From contig DATGKW010000217.1 of the NCBI GenBank assembly GCA_035294465.1, forward strand, positions 38,250 through 102,249: a stretch of DNA of 64,000 nt. The letters are read 5' to 3'. This document shows, one piece after another, positions 17,100 to 26,668 of the stretch. Source of the stretch: Paraktedonobacter sp035294465. GTDB lineage: Bacteria; Chloroflexota; Ktedonobacteria; Ktedonobacterales; Ktedonobacteraceae. The notes under the pieces were generated by a model that saw nothing but the letters and a program-made list of their open reading frames with translations, did not search any database and was not told where the DNA came from. Made by a program: the position numbers and the translations under genes. How positions within the stretch are numbered: position 1 is the first letter of the stretch; each line of letters begins with the position of its first letter.

Positions 17100-19808
17100 A
17101 TGAAAATCTCGCTTTACTTCAACTATACCGCGCGTGCGTTGTTCCGGGGCGGGCAACGCACTATCCTCGCGGTGTTCTGTGTCGCCGTAGGTGTGATGGC
17201 AGTAGTCTCGCTGCAACTTGTGGGCCTGATGCTGCAAAACGCACTCACGGCTAATGTCCGCGCGACCAATGGAGGAGATATCGCAGTCAGCACGCCAGGT
17301 GTCCCGCTCAAGCCGAGCGACCTGGCCTTTTTCGACCAGCTCAAAAGCGTTGGAACCATCAGCAACTATACAGCGGTGATCACTGCCACTGGTGGGCTGA
17401 GCAACACGGCTACCTCGCTCCAATCTTTTCACGTCGAGGCAGTTGACGCCAATAACTTCCCGCTGGTCGGCTCGCCCACGTTTGTTAGCCCCAACAACGG
17501 CACAGTGAGCAGTTTGCTGGTGGGAGATCAGATACTTGTCACACAAAGTTTCCTCGACCGCTACCAGAAGCAAGTGGGCGATACGTTCAATTTGTACGTT
17601 AAAACGAACGAGAGCACCGGTCAGACTTTGCCCGTAACCATTGCCGGGGTTATCGCTAACACGGGTACCTTTGCCCAATCGGGCAATCTTGTGCTCATCT
17701 CAGCGCAATACTACCTGGCCTCAGCCCCGACCTCGCTCGCCAATTATAATCTGGTCGATGTGACTACGGCGAATCAGGCTCAGACAGATGCCGCAGTTAA
17801 GGCCATTACTGCGCAGTTTCCCCTGGCCAGCACCCAGACAGTGGCGGATGTCCTGAATACACAAAAGTCTACTCTCAACTTGATCAACACCTTTCTAGAG
17901 ATCGCTGGCCTGCTTGCTCTGTTGATCGGAGGCGTCGGTATTATTAATACGATGCAGGTTTTGCTCTCGCGGCGTAAAACTGAGATTGCCATGCTCAAAA
18001 CGGCAGGCTACCGGCGCCGAGATCTCTTCCTGCTCTTTGGCCTGGAGGCCAGTCTGCTTGGATTGGTTGGCGGAATTCTTGGGTCCGCCGCAGCTACAGG
18101 GGTAAGCTACCTCGTTCGCGGCCTGCTGGGGAATTTTGGCCTTAATGTGCTCTACACCCTGAACATTCCAACGCTGCTCGGCGGTGTAGTCATGGGTTTC
18201 GCCACTGCGCTGATTTTTGGTCTGCTGCCGATTGTTCAGGCAGCCAATGAGCGTCCAATCCAAGTGATCCGCGATGAGGCGCACAGAAGCGTTGGCAGTA
18301 AAGCCTTGACGCTGCTGCTGCTGCTGATCCTCTCGGCGCTCTTCTGTCTGCTAGCGACATTCATTCTCAACGGAAATATCGTGCTGGGCCTTATGGCAAC
18401 GTATGGCGGGCTGGTGTACCTGCTGGTGCTGGGCGGCATCTTCAGCTTGCTGATCTTTGCCATCAGCAAATTGCCTGTTCCTGAGCGCTTGAATATCAAG
18501 CAGGCTGGTCTGGTTCTGGCCGGCCTGGTGGTCTCAGCTGCGGTGTACCAGGTGCTGCCGGTGTTCGGCCTCTTCTTGCTGGCAGGCTCGTTATCAGGCC
18601 TGGTAGTCGTGTTTCTTCCGCGCAACTGGAAAGTCAGCACCAGGCTGGCTTTGCGTAACCTGGGCAGACAACGTATCCGCACTATGACTACCGTGCTGGC
18701 TATGTTTATCGGTGTGTACGGCATTGGGATGGTCATTGGCATGACCGACGTGATGCAAACTCAGACGATTAATGTATTAAACCGGAATGCTCCTTATAAC
18801 CTTGTTGCCACAACCACGGGGGCTGAGAGCAGCACGCTTCAGGCGGGATTGTCTAGCATTCCTGGTCTCTCTAGCAGTCGCGAGGATCCCTTTGTCGCCG
18901 CGCAGCCCAGGGCGGTCAACTCTCAACCCATCCAGCAAGTGCTGGGCAGTGGCCTCCAGCAAAATATCAGCTTACTTGGCGGGATTGAGGGCTATAATCC
19001 GGGACAGAGCATACCCGGCCTGACAATTGAGAAGGGACGTAACCTGAACGCCAGCGACGCCAATACGAATAATGTGCTCGTCAGTGCCCTGCTGACCGGT
19101 GAAAGCTGGCTGGGGGTCAACCTCAAGCTTGGCGATACCATTGAACTGGCCAGCCCGGATGGCAAAACGGTGCGGACCGTCACGATTGTAGGAATTGTAG
19201 CAATATCGACCAGCTACGAGACGCTGGGAAAAGTGCTGGCTCCTGAGTCGGTAGTGAACGCCCTCAGCGCGGGGTCCAGTACCACGACAACGGTCTTCTA
19301 CCTGAAAGTTCCGCCTAAGCAGATGAACCAGGCACTGGACGCGCTTGGCAGGCTTGCGCCCAATGCCTCAGTGCAAGACCTGACCGGGAGTGCAACCTCC
19401 TTCCTTCAGCAGCTCAGCAGCATCCTGGATCTGGTGGTCACGATTGCCTCACTCTCGATGCTGGCGGCGCTAATTATTATTGCTAATGCTGTGGCTCTGG
19501 CAATGCTGGAGCGCAGGCGTGAGCTGGGTATTCTGAAATCAGTTGGCTACACCAGCATTAGCGTGCTGCGTGAGTTTCTGATTGAGAATGGCATCATTGG
19601 CGGCCTCGGCGCGTTTGTCGCCATGCTGATAGTCTCTGCTGTGATTGTTGTGTTTAGTCAGCAGCTCTACAAGATGGCACTCAGTATGGAGCCGTGGCTG
19701 GTGGTATGCCTGATCCTGGGTCCGGCGCTGCTCGCGCTGCTCACGACTGCTCTGGTTTCCTGGAAACCTGTGCGTGTGCGCCCATTAGCCGTTCTGAGAT
19801 ATCAGTAA
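17100..19808 (+). CDS. FtsX-like ABC permease, duplicated
   Basis: Membrane permease of 902 residues with two FtsX/MacB core modules. An N-terminal helix is followed by an extracytoplasmic MacB-like periplasmic core domain (about residues 40-250), three to four helices (about 265-400), more helices to about 500, a second N-terminal helix with another outer domain (about 520-770) and three final helices. This whole-transporter fusion matches the partner ATPase upstream. It is the last gene of the first operon; a hairpin follows. Confidence 0.9.
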   Translation: MKISLYFNYTARALFRGGQRTILAVFCVAVGVMAVVSLQLVGLMLQNALTANVRATNGGDIAVSTPGVPLKPSDLAFFDQLKSVGTISNYTAVITATGGLSNTATSLQSFHVEAVDANNFPLVGSPTFVSPNNGTVSSLLVGDQILVTQSFLDRYQKQVGDTFNLYVKTNESTGQTLPVTIAGVIANTGTFAQSGNLVLISAQYYLASAPTSLANYNLVDVTTANQAQTDAAVKAITAQFPLASTQTVADVLNTQKSTLNLINTFLEIAGLLALLIGGVGIINTMQVLLSRRKTEIAMLKTAGYRRRDLFLLFGLEASLLGLVGGILGSAAATGVSYLVRGLLGNFGLNVLYTLNIPTLLGGVVMGFATALIFGLLPIVQAANERPIQVIRDEAHRSVGSKALTLLLLLILSALFCLLATFILNGNIVLGLMATYGGLVYLLVLGGIFSLLIFAISKLPVPERLNIKQAGLVLAGLVVSAAVYQVLPVFGLFLLAGSLSGLVVVFLPRNWKVSTRLALRNLGRQRIRTMTTVLAMFIGVYGIGMVIGMTDVMQTQTINVLNRNAPYNLVATTTGAESSTLQAGLSSIPGLSSSREDPFVAAQPRAVNSQPIQQVLGSGLQQNISLLGGIEGYNPGQSIPGLTIEKGRNLNASDANTNNVLVSALLTGESWLGVNLKLGDTIELASPDGKTVRTVTIVGIVAISTSYETLGKVLAPESVVNALSAGSSTTTTVFYLKVPPKQMNQALDALGRLAPNASVQDLTGSATSFLQQLSSILDLVVTIASLSMLAALIIIANAVALAMLERRRELGILKSVGYTSISVLREFLIENGIIGGLGAFVAMLIVSAVIVVFSQQLYKMALSMEPWLVVCLILGPALLALLTTALVSWKPVRVRPLAVLRYQ

Positions 19809-19839
19809 GGATATCAGTCAGAACGAAGACATAGTGAGA

Positions 19840-19876
19840 AATGAGCGTCCGCCCTTGGATGCTCATTTCTTTGATG
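19840..19876 (+). terminator. Probable terminator of the first PKS operon
   Basis: GAAATGAGC (19840-19848) pairs with GCTCATTTC (19863-19871), followed by TTTG. The GATGCTCATTTCTT segment is repeated directly downstream, which could allow an alternative stem. Confidence 0.55.
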
Positions 19877-19979
19877 CTCATTTCTTCCACGAACGACTTT
19901 CTCTGCTTGTAACTGGTCGGGAAGAGATTCTCCGTAAACTTTTATCAGGGTCAGTAACAACAAGTAAGGAGAAAACGTC

Positions 19980-21401
19980 ATGTTGCCACTATCCGTTATT
20001 ATTCCAACCCACAATCGCGCAGATCTCCTGGACAAAACATTGCATTCGCTCACCTATCAGTCAAAAACAGACTTCCCGATCATTCTTGTTGATCACGGGT
20101 CAACAGATGATACAGAGGCCGTCTATCGGAAATATAAAGATAGGTTGCGTGTATCGTATTACAAGATTCCCAGAGAGGGGTATGCTCCTGCGGTCGCCAG
20201 AGACTTTGGCGTAAAGAAGATAGAAACTCCACTTCTTGTCTTCCTTGATTGCGGAACCGTCGTGCCAACACGGTACATTGAGGCTCACATGGCGTTTCAT
20301 CATCGTTACACCAATTATGTAGGCATTGGGTTGCGACATGGATATCGCGACCTGGGAACAGGCTCGCAATATATTCTAGAGAGTGCAGAGTCCTACGGAG
20401 ATTTAGCTCCTTTGTTGGGCCAGAAGGGACGCGATCAAGCAGAAGCGGAAATACCCCTGCACGATGTGCGCACAGGCATCGACCTGGAGAACGCCTGCAT
20501 GCCCTGGTACTTTGGCTGGACCACCAATCTCTCTCTCCCAAAAGAGGCGTATCTCTCTGCCGGAGGGTTTAACCTGGAACTCAAGGGATGGGGCTACGAG
20601 GATATCGATCTGTGTTATAAACTCTACAAGCAAGGTCTGAAATTTGCCTTTGTCCAGGACGGATGGAGCATTGAACTTCCTCAATCGCGTCTTCCATACA
20701 AGGAGCGCCTTGAAAACGGTCGCGATAATATGTTTCATTGTTACCAGAGGCAGCGTAGTCTAGCTTTAGAGTCCCTGCTTCTAGCTGTAGGACTGTTACG
20801 TAAAGCCATCGCCGCGTATCGCGCCCTCCCTACAACAAGCGAGGAAACATTCTCAGCCGTTGCGGGCGAGATACGCACGCACTTTCAGTACTTCCAGCAG
20901 GCAGAGGATCTGTTCCGCTATCTCACAAAGGTAGGGCAGGAAAGGGTCGCGTGTCCCCCCATACCAGATCGGGTACGCTCCCAGTTGACACAACCAACCT
21001 TGTTTATAGGAGGCACGGGCCGGGAAGCTGAAGATTACGACTATCTCACGCTGATCGACGAGAACTATAGCTCAACCCCCTCTGTCTGGTCCTGCTGTGG
21101 AATTCTTATCCCTCTCCCCGATCAATCCCTCGGAACGGTCATTGTTTCGGACATCTGGAAGAGACTTGACTGGACACCCTCTTATGCTTTTGCCCTTCCC
21201 GGAGTATCATTGCTAGAGTTCTTGATCTCAGAAATACAGCGCGCAGCCAAAAAAGCCGTTTTTCTGGATTCACTCCCTGCTTCGCCGGATTGCCCCGGCG
21301 TCTCAGTAGAGACACTCGAAAGCCTGTGCAAGAAATACGGCCTTCCGTTTGAAATCGTTTCGCTCTCTCAGCCGGTCGGAGCAAAATCCTCTGTTTCTTG
21401 A
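19980..21401 (+). CDS. Glycosyltransferase family 2-type protein
   Basis: GT-A-fold glycosyltransferase of 473 residues. The N-terminal PLSVIIPTHNRADLLDKTL and VDHGSTDDTE segments bind the nucleotide sugar. The metal motif is LDCGT instead of the usual DxD, and GWGYEDIDLCYKLY is a GT2/GT7C acceptor-side motif. Residues after about 280 form an unassigned domain. AAGGAG precedes the ATG. It lies alone between two hairpins downstream of the exporter. It may add a sugar to the polyketide or to the cell envelope; the acceptor is unknown. Confidence 0.82.
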   Translation: MLPLSVIIPTHNRADLLDKTLHSLTYQSKTDFPIILVDHGSTDDTEAVYRKYKDRLRVSYYKIPREGYAPAVARDFGVKKIETPLLVFLDCGTVVPTRYIEAHMAFHHRYTNYVGIGLRHGYRDLGTGSQYILESAESYGDLAPLLGQKGRDQAEAEIPLHDVRTGIDLENACMPWYFGWTTNLSLPKEAYLSAGGFNLELKGWGYEDIDLCYKLYKQGLKFAFVQDGWSIELPQSRLPYKERLENGRDNMFHCYQRQRSLALESLLLAVGLLRKAIAAYRALPTTSEETFSAVAGEIRTHFQYFQQAEDLFRYLTKVGQERVACPPIPDRVRSQLTQPTLFIGGTGREAEDYDYLTLIDENYSSTPSVWSCCGILIPLPDQSLGTVIVSDIWKRLDWTPSYAFALPGVSLLEFLISEIQRAAKKAVFLDSLPASPDCPGVSVETLESLCKKYGLPFEIVSLSQPVGAKSSVS

Positions 21402-21406
21402 AATGG

Positions 21407-21495
21407 ACCTGGCAGGAAGTTCCAGCCAGTAGTGTGCTTCACAAAATATGTGTAGTATAATCAATGCAAATTAGTACTTGTGCTTCCTGCCAGGT
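21407..21495. repeat. 13-bp perfect inverted repeat
   Basis: ACCTGGCAGGAAG (21407-21419) and CTTCCTGCCAGGT (21483-21495) are exact complements around a 63-base AT-richer spacer containing a TATAAT-like stretch (GTAGTATAATC). It lies between the glycosyltransferase and the membrane protein genes and could be a large hairpin or a paired operator. Confidence 0.65.
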
Positions 21496-21542
21496 ACATC
21501 TTTATATGAGCAACGTCTTTTGTAGTTAAAGAAGGAGCCTTT

Positions 21543-22016
21543 ATGGTAAGCACCGAGACTGCTGTCAGCACTCGTAGCACAACGTCACCACGCCTGCGTG
21601 GATTGACTATCGTTATTCTCTTTCTCCTCGCTATACAATTTGTGCTTGGAATGGCGACGAATCTTTTCGTTACTATTCCTTCCGATCATCCAGGCGCCAA
21701 TCCGCCTGAGTACTTTTCGGGCCTTTTTCATAGCATGACCTGGGCGGTTACTTCCTCTCCCTTGTGGCTACTCCTGCATGCCAGCCTGGGACTATTGCTG
21801 GTCGTTTTGACACTCGTTATGCTCATCTCTGCCATTGTAGCGCGCAAGGGGAGCTGGATCACCGTCGCAGTCATCGGTTTTATCGGCGTATATAGCGCAG
21901 GTTTTAATGGCGGGAGTTTTTTAAACTACAATTACGACATCAATTCCTTCTTCATGGCCGTCGGTTTTATTGTGGCTATGACGGCCTATAGCTTCGGTCT
22001 TGCCATAAGGAAATAA
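21543..22016 (+). CDS. Four-helix membrane protein, unknown
   Basis: A 157-residue integral membrane protein with four predicted helices (about residues 19-41, 70-100, 105-125, 130-155) and a soluble loop after the first. It has no recognised motif. The ribosome site AAGGAG is six bases upstream. It carries its own hairpin terminator. A cytochrome-b-like or DUF4149-like helix bundle is possible but unsupported by conserved His. Confidence 0.75.
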   Translation: MVSTETAVSTRSTTSPRLRGLTIVILFLLAIQFVLGMATNLFVTIPSDHPGANPPEYFSGLFHSMTWAVTSSPLWLLLHASLGLLLVVLTLVMLISAIVARKGSWITVAVIGFIGVYSAGFNGGSFLNYNYDINSFFMAVGFIVAMTAYSFGLAIRK

Positions 22017-22048
22017 CCGGGCTTCCAGAACTCGACGGAGGAGCAAAC

Positions 22049-22092
22049 GAGAGAGGCGAGCACTCAACGCTCGCCTCTCTTGCCTCTCTTTT
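22049..22092. terminator. Terminator between convergent genes
   Basis: GAGAGGCGAGC (22051-22061) pairs with GCTCGCCTCTC (22069-22079), followed by TTGCCTCTCTTTT. It ends the rightward membrane-protein transcript and faces the leftward hydroxylase gene. Confidence 0.75.
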
Positions 22093-22124
22093 CTCGTCTG
22101 CTTTTAGGGGGATGCAGGCTAGCC

Positions 22125-23798
22125 TCACCCAACCCCACCGGCAGATGTGATGAGTCGGCGCTGCTCTTCTGAGACAGATAAGCGACCCAGCAGGCAGGCC
22201 AGAGCCTGCTCAAGTACCTGCTCGGTATCAAGAGCGGCCGTTTTGCACCTCCATCCTACAAAACCATCTGGCCGTACCAGTACTGCCCCATCGGGACTTA
22301 CCCCATAGGTATCAAGAAAACGACCATCGATATCGATGAAGTCTCCCTGCCTCCCGATGCGATAGATATCCAGCGGGAGACCCATCCGCTCCGCGACACT
22401 ACGGGCTACCTCTCGCCAGGCTTCGCCCTCCGAAGCAGTAAGTAAGACAAAGTGTTTGCCGAACAGATCGAGCGTCGAAAGTGCCCCTCCATTCCGCTGC
22501 AGGATTATATGCGGAGCATGGGTTCCGGGCCTCCCAGTTGGACAGTGGGGATTCTCATAATATTCGTGATCGTTGGGGTCGCACGGGAGAGCTGACGAGT
22601 GATACCGATAGCCAAAAGCGACCGCATCATAGTCCACTGGAGGGGCAGACTGTTGACCGGCATGCGGAGAAGCGAAACGAGCAAACATAGCAAAGGCTTG
22701 CTCAACCGTCAATCGGGCGACCGGTTGACGTTCCTCAGTGTAGGTTAGGAGCAGTTCGGGATGGGCAATTCCCTTGATTACCAGAGCCAATTTCCAGGCG
22801 AGGTTATAGGCATCGGCGACGCCGGTATTGGCGCCAAAAGCTCCGGTAGGAGGTGTGACATGCGCTGCATCGCCGCAGAGAAACACATTGTCCTGCTGGA
22901 AACGCTCGGCCACCCAGGCTGCAACTTCCCAGGGGGTGACATTCACGATCTGGACCGGTAAATCTGGTATGCCGATAGCTGCGCGTACCAGCTCGACGCC
23001 GCGTGCACCGAGAAACTCTTCTTCTCGGTCTCCCCTCTCCGGGTAGTAGGTAGCGTACAGGCCGTAGCCGCGACCCTCCCCGCGAGCAAGTATGAGCGTC
23101 CCTCCTCGTATAGTTGGATTATTCACGAAACAAATGGCGATCCGCCGCCCGCGAAATGCTTGCCGCAGGTCAGCGGAGAAAAGAATGGTGAGCTGGTGCC
23201 CTTGCACGCCGGGTCCCTGCACTCCAATGCCGAGTTGCTGGCGAATGACGCTGCGATTGCCATCGGCTGCAACAAGGTAACGCGCTCGTACAGTGCGTTC
23301 ACTGCCTGTTACGCAATCCCTGATCACTGCGTTTACCCCATCCATATCCCGCTCAAATGAGACCAGTTCCGTATGAAAGCGCAGATCTCCCCCCAATTTT
23401 GCCGCATGTGCTTGCAGGATTGGTTCTATGATATCCTGGCCCGTAATGCTCCCCTGAACAGGGCTGAGATCACTTTCAGTAGCGTCTTGCGTGATCCAAC
23501 CAAACTCCTTGCCGGCCAGACTCTCTGCCTGCAACACGCTACTCTTTCGATAAGCCGGGGGTTCTTCTCGCCGAATAGCCTCCTCAGCACCAACCGAGCG
23601 GAACAGCTCCATCGTGCGCATATTGAAGTTGAAGGCACGTGGATGTGGCGAGATCCCGTCGTGACGCTCTACCAGCAATGACGGAACGCCGTGCCAGGAA
23701 AGAAAAAGCGACATGGAAAGACCAACCAGGCTGCCACCTACAATCAGCACTGGCGTCGTTTCATCGTATCTGGGCTCGCGTGTCTGTGTATCGTTCAT
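22125..23798 (-). CDS. FAD-dependent aromatic hydroxylase (paralogue 1)
   Basis: Group A flavoprotein monooxygenase of 557 residues in the PheA/TfdB/RdmE family that hydroxylates aromatic polyketides with NAD(P)H and O2. Motifs are VLIVGGSLVG (FAD ADP), YLVAADGNRS (DG motif) and CGDAAHVTPPTGAFGANTG (GD motif), with a thioredoxin-like C-terminal domain. The start at 23798 is preferred over 23813 because it aligns residue for residue with the paralogue at 49188 and has GGGGA before it. It follows the methyltransferase gene by 19 bases and is probably co-transcribed. Confidence 0.92.
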   Translation of the reverse strand: MNDTQTREPRYDETTPVLIVGGSLVGLSMSLFLSWHGVPSLLVERHDGISPHPRAFNFNMRTMELFRSVGAEEAIRREEPPAYRKSSVLQAESLAGKEFGWITQDATESDLSPVQGSITGQDIIEPILQAHAAKLGGDLRFHTELVSFERDMDGVNAVIRDCVTGSERTVRARYLVAADGNRSVIRQQLGIGVQGPGVQGHQLTILFSADLRQAFRGRRIAICFVNNPTIRGGTLILARGEGRGYGLYATYYPERGDREEEFLGARGVELVRAAIGIPDLPVQIVNVTPWEVAAWVAERFQQDNVFLCGDAAHVTPPTGAFGANTGVADAYNLAWKLALVIKGIAHPELLLTYTEERQPVARLTVEQAFAMFARFASPHAGQQSAPPVDYDAVAFGYRYHSSALPCDPNDHEYYENPHCPTGRPGTHAPHIILQRNGGALSTLDLFGKHFVLLTASEGEAWREVARSVAERMGLPLDIYRIGRQGDFIDIDGRFLDTYGVSPDGAVLVRPDGFVGWRCKTAALDTEQVLEQALACLLGRLSVSEEQRRLITSAGGVG

Positions 23799-23817
23799 AT
23801 GCTCATTCCCCATTAGC

Positions 23818-24420
23818 TCAGCCTGTATAGGTAATGGACGCTAACCAGGCTGAGGGCCTATACTCACCTATGCTCAATTCAAAACAGCTTGCCTCAATAG
23901 CATTGATGCGCCACTCTTCCTGGAAGATGGAGTAGATCTCTGCCTGTGATATGCCTCGCGGACCAAAACCATGAGGAAGCGTTTCGCTGAAACATAAGAG
24001 AAAGTACGACCCTCCAGGTTTGAGGACGCTTTTCAGGCCATTCACGAACACCACCCGTTCTTCGTCCGAGAAGTTATGAAGAAGTCCACTATCCGTCACC
24101 GTCTCAAACGTTTTCCCTAACTCTTGCAGGGCAAGAGCGTCAGCTACCTGAAACGTCACATTCAATCCACGCGCGAGAGCTTTTTCACGCGCCTTTTTAA
24201 TCGCCAGGGGAGAAATATCAACGCCCCATGTATCGTGCCCCCGTTGAGCGAAGTACAAAGCGTGCTCACCTGTTCCGCACCCCACGTCGAGCACAGTTCC
24301 CTGGATCTTGCCAGCCTGGACCAGGTCTACGAACGCCTGCTGTGGGTGATCGATATCCCATGGTGCGACACCCTCGTAAGCTGAATCAAAGCTGGTGAAC
24401 AATTGATGCTTAACAGTCAT
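23818..24420 (-). CDS. Class I SAM-dependent methyltransferase
   Basis: Methyltransferase of 200 residues. Motif I is LDVGCGTGEHAL, motif II WGVDIS, and a post-motif LKPGGSYFLLCFSE is present. It resembles the small thiopurine/Methyltransf_25-like group. O- or C-methylation of the polyketide is inferred from its co-directional hydroxylase neighbour. GAAGGGAAG precedes the ATG. Confidence 0.88.
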   Translation of the reverse strand: MTVKHQLFTSFDSAYEGVAPWDIDHPQQAFVDLVQAGKIQGTVLDVGCGTGEHALYFAQRGHDTWGVDISPLAIKKAREKALARGLNVTFQVADALALQELGKTFETVTDSGLLHNFSDEERVVFVNGLKSVLKPGGSYFLLCFSETLPHGFGPRGISQAEIYSIFQEEWRINAIEASCFELSIGEYRPSAWLASITYTG

Positions 24421-24580
24421 TCCGGCTTCCCTTCTGTATGAAGACTAAGGATTTCTCGTTTTCAGGTACACACGAGAGCGGCCCTGAAGGTGCTCATAAA
24501 TCAAACCGGCGAACGTCTGCTGGTGCAGTTTCCTCCTGACAGAGCATGCCGGACAGAACTTCCAGTCTACTCACCTCACC

Positions 24581-24598
24581 TGTAAGAGCCTGGTTAGG
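24581..24598. promoter_or_regulatory. SARP-like operator, 11-bp direct repeat
   Basis: TGTAAGA-gcct-GGTTAGG, 7-mers 11 bases apart, in the divergent region between the methyltransferase and esterase genes. Both repeats have G at the sixth position where the other sites mostly have C, so it is a weaker match. Confidence 0.4.
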
Positions 24599-24683
24599 GC
24601 AGTGAAGCATCCTGCGGTTAAAGCAGCAAACAGAAGAGGGTTACAGTCCTCAAACTGATTGAAAGGATGCAAGGAGGTCTCTT

Positions 24684-25505
24684 ATGTCCACTCCCCTTAT
24701 GCCCGGCGCTGAGCCAGTTTCCATCGCCGAGGGCACACGCGGTGGCGTGTTGCTGCTTCACGGCTATACAGCCACGCCACAACAACTCCGCAATTGGGCT
24801 ATGGCTTTCGCACGAGCCGGCTTCGCGGTGGAAGTGCCACTATTGCCAGGTCATGGCACGTTAGCCGAGGAACTGGCCGAGACCAGCTGGTCTGATTACG
24901 TTGACTGCGCGGATGCCTTTTACAAAAAACTCGCTGCGCGTCATCAGCAGATCTTTGTAGGAGGGCTATGTACCGGGGGAAACATCGCTGCGTGGATGGC
25001 TATACGGTACCCTGCCACAACAGCCGGTCTGATGGTCATCAACGGCCATTTCAAGAACAAGGCACCTCGCGGTGGAACGGTTGATTCCTTGCGAGAGCTA
25101 CTCAAAACCGGCAAGCGATTTTTTGAGTGGCCTACCCTTCCTAAACAAGTGGAAGACCCGCAGGCCCCTCCCATACTCGCTTACAACAAGATTCCCATCG
25201 CCCCGATGCTGTCATTGGGACCTGCGCGGATCGAACTATGTCAGCATCTTGGCGAGATCTTTTGCCCCGTTCTCGTCTTTGTGAGCCTGCTCGGCTCTGA
25301 CGCAGACCCGGATAATCGGTGGTTTGAGAACGTATCAGGACCGGCTGAGCGCATCGTACTTGAGCGTAGTAACCATGTGGCCACCCTTGACTATGACAAG
25401 GAGGTCGTTTTTGAGCGCTCCCTGGCATTCGCTCTCGCTATCAGCGAGGCCAGACACGAACAGTCGCCGAAGGATATTGCCTACAGCCAGGCACAGGGGT
25501 TTTAA
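24684..25505 (+). CDS. Alpha/beta hydrolase with Cys nucleophile
   Basis: Carboxylesterase-like hydrolase of 273 residues, similar in layout to Est30/monoacylglycerol lipase (LLLHGYTATP oxyanion loop, LLPGHGT strand). The nucleophile elbow reads GGLCTGG, with Cys where Ser is usual. The acid lies in GSDAD and His in SNHVATLD. Cys nucleophiles occur in dienelactone hydrolases and some polyketide thioesterase/cyclases, so release or editing of acyl intermediates is possible. AAGGAGG precedes the ATG. It is divergent from the methyltransferase and is followed by exporter genes. Confidence 0.87.
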   Translation: MSTPLMPGAEPVSIAEGTRGGVLLLHGYTATPQQLRNWAMAFARAGFAVEVPLLPGHGTLAEELAETSWSDYVDCADAFYKKLAARHQQIFVGGLCTGGNIAAWMAIRYPATTAGLMVINGHFKNKAPRGGTVDSLRELLKTGKRFFEWPTLPKQVEDPQAPPILAYNKIPIAPMLSLGPARIELCQHLGEIFCPVLVFVSLLGSDADPDNRWFENVSGPAERIVLERSNHVATLDYDKEVVFERSLAFALAISEARHEQSPKDIAYSQAQGF

Positions 25506-25615
25506 GCCATGCTGCCGACGTCAGATCTTCTCAAAAGGAGAACGCACTATTTGAGCAGACCGCTGTAGTTATCGGAACAAAAACGGTTTTTCTAGAGAAA
25601 GAGAGGGTGTATGTG

Positions 25616-26668
25616 ATGGTATCCACTTCGCAAAATGCCCCTGCCATTGAGGTCCGTAACCTTGTTAAACGCTATGCTAAAGCTGCAATTACAGCGATAG
25701 ATGATATATCTTTTACTGTTCAGCCTGGTGAGATCTTCGGTTTGCTAGGACCAAATGGCGCAGGGAAGACAACCGCGATTGGTATCTTAACTACCAGTAT
25801 TATTCCCACCGGTGGTACCGCGCATATTATGGGGATTGATGTCGCTCGCAATCCCTTCGGCGTCAAACAGCGGATCTCAGTTGTCCCTCAAAGGAGTAAT
25901 CTCGATCAACATTTGAAGGTCCGCGAAATTCTGACCTTTCACGCCAGCTACCATGGGATACCGAGGGTAGAACGCAACGCTCGCGCCGATGTACTTCTGG
26001 CAGAATTTGGCCTTACAAAGCGCAGCAAAGAGCTAGTGAGCAATTACTCAGGAGGTATGGCTCAGCGGGTCATGATCGCCCGTGCCTTAATGCATACGCC
26101 AGATGTGCTGTTTCTTGACGAACCAACCAACAATCTCGACCCTCAAACACGGTTCTTTCTCTGGGAGCGCATTCGTGCGCTGCAAAAGCAGGGTATAACC
26201 ATCCTACTCACGACGCATGATATGGAAGAGGCGAGCCGCTTGTGTGATCGGATTGCCATTATGGATCATGGACATATCCTCGTCTGCGATACCCCCGGCG
26301 GCCTGGAGGCACTGATTCCTGGAGGAACAACGCTCGAACTGCGGGTCAACGTCCCAGAGCGCACGCTGGTAGCAGCCGGACAAAGCGACGCTCAGGCAAG
26401 CCCGCTATCAGCCGCGCCGCAGCTCCATCAAGCCTTCGGTTCGCTTCCGGGAGTGACCAGAGTAGAAGAGATTCACGATCCGAAGGAAGCAGAGGATCAG
26501 GCGCGGATATCCGTATTCCGTCTCTATGCTGAAGACGCATCAGCTCTCATTCCTCAGGCCATCAATCTTATCGCAGAGTGGAATGCTGAACTCCGCGATT
26601 TACACCTGACCCGTCCCAGCCTGGCGGATGTCTTCATTTACCTGACAGGAAGGAATTTACGCTCATGA
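25616..26668 (+). CDS. ABC exporter ATPase, DrrA type
   Basis: ATP-binding protein of 350 residues in the daunorubicin-resistance group. Walker A is GPNGAGKTT, the signature YSGGMAQR and Walker B VLFLDEPTNNLD, with the longer C-terminal domain of DrrA-like proteins. The ATG at 25616 lies eight bases after AGAGAGGG; GTG codons at 25607 and 25613 are alternatives. It overlaps the permease gene by four bases. Self-resistance by export is inferred. Confidence 0.92.
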   Translation: MVSTSQNAPAIEVRNLVKRYAKAAITAIDDISFTVQPGEIFGLLGPNGAGKTTAIGILTTSIIPTGGTAHIMGIDVARNPFGVKQRISVVPQRSNLDQHLKVREILTFHASYHGIPRVERNARADVLLAEFGLTKRSKELVSNYSGGMAQRVMIARALMHTPDVLFLDEPTNNLDPQTRFFLWERIRALQKQGITILLTTHDMEEASRLCDRIAIMDHGHILVCDTPGGLEALIPGGTTLELRVNVPERTLVAAGQSDAQASPLSAAPQLHQAFGSLPGVTRVEEIHDPKEAEDQARISVFRLYAEDASALIPQAINLIAEWNAELRDLHLTRPSLADVFIYLTGRNLRS

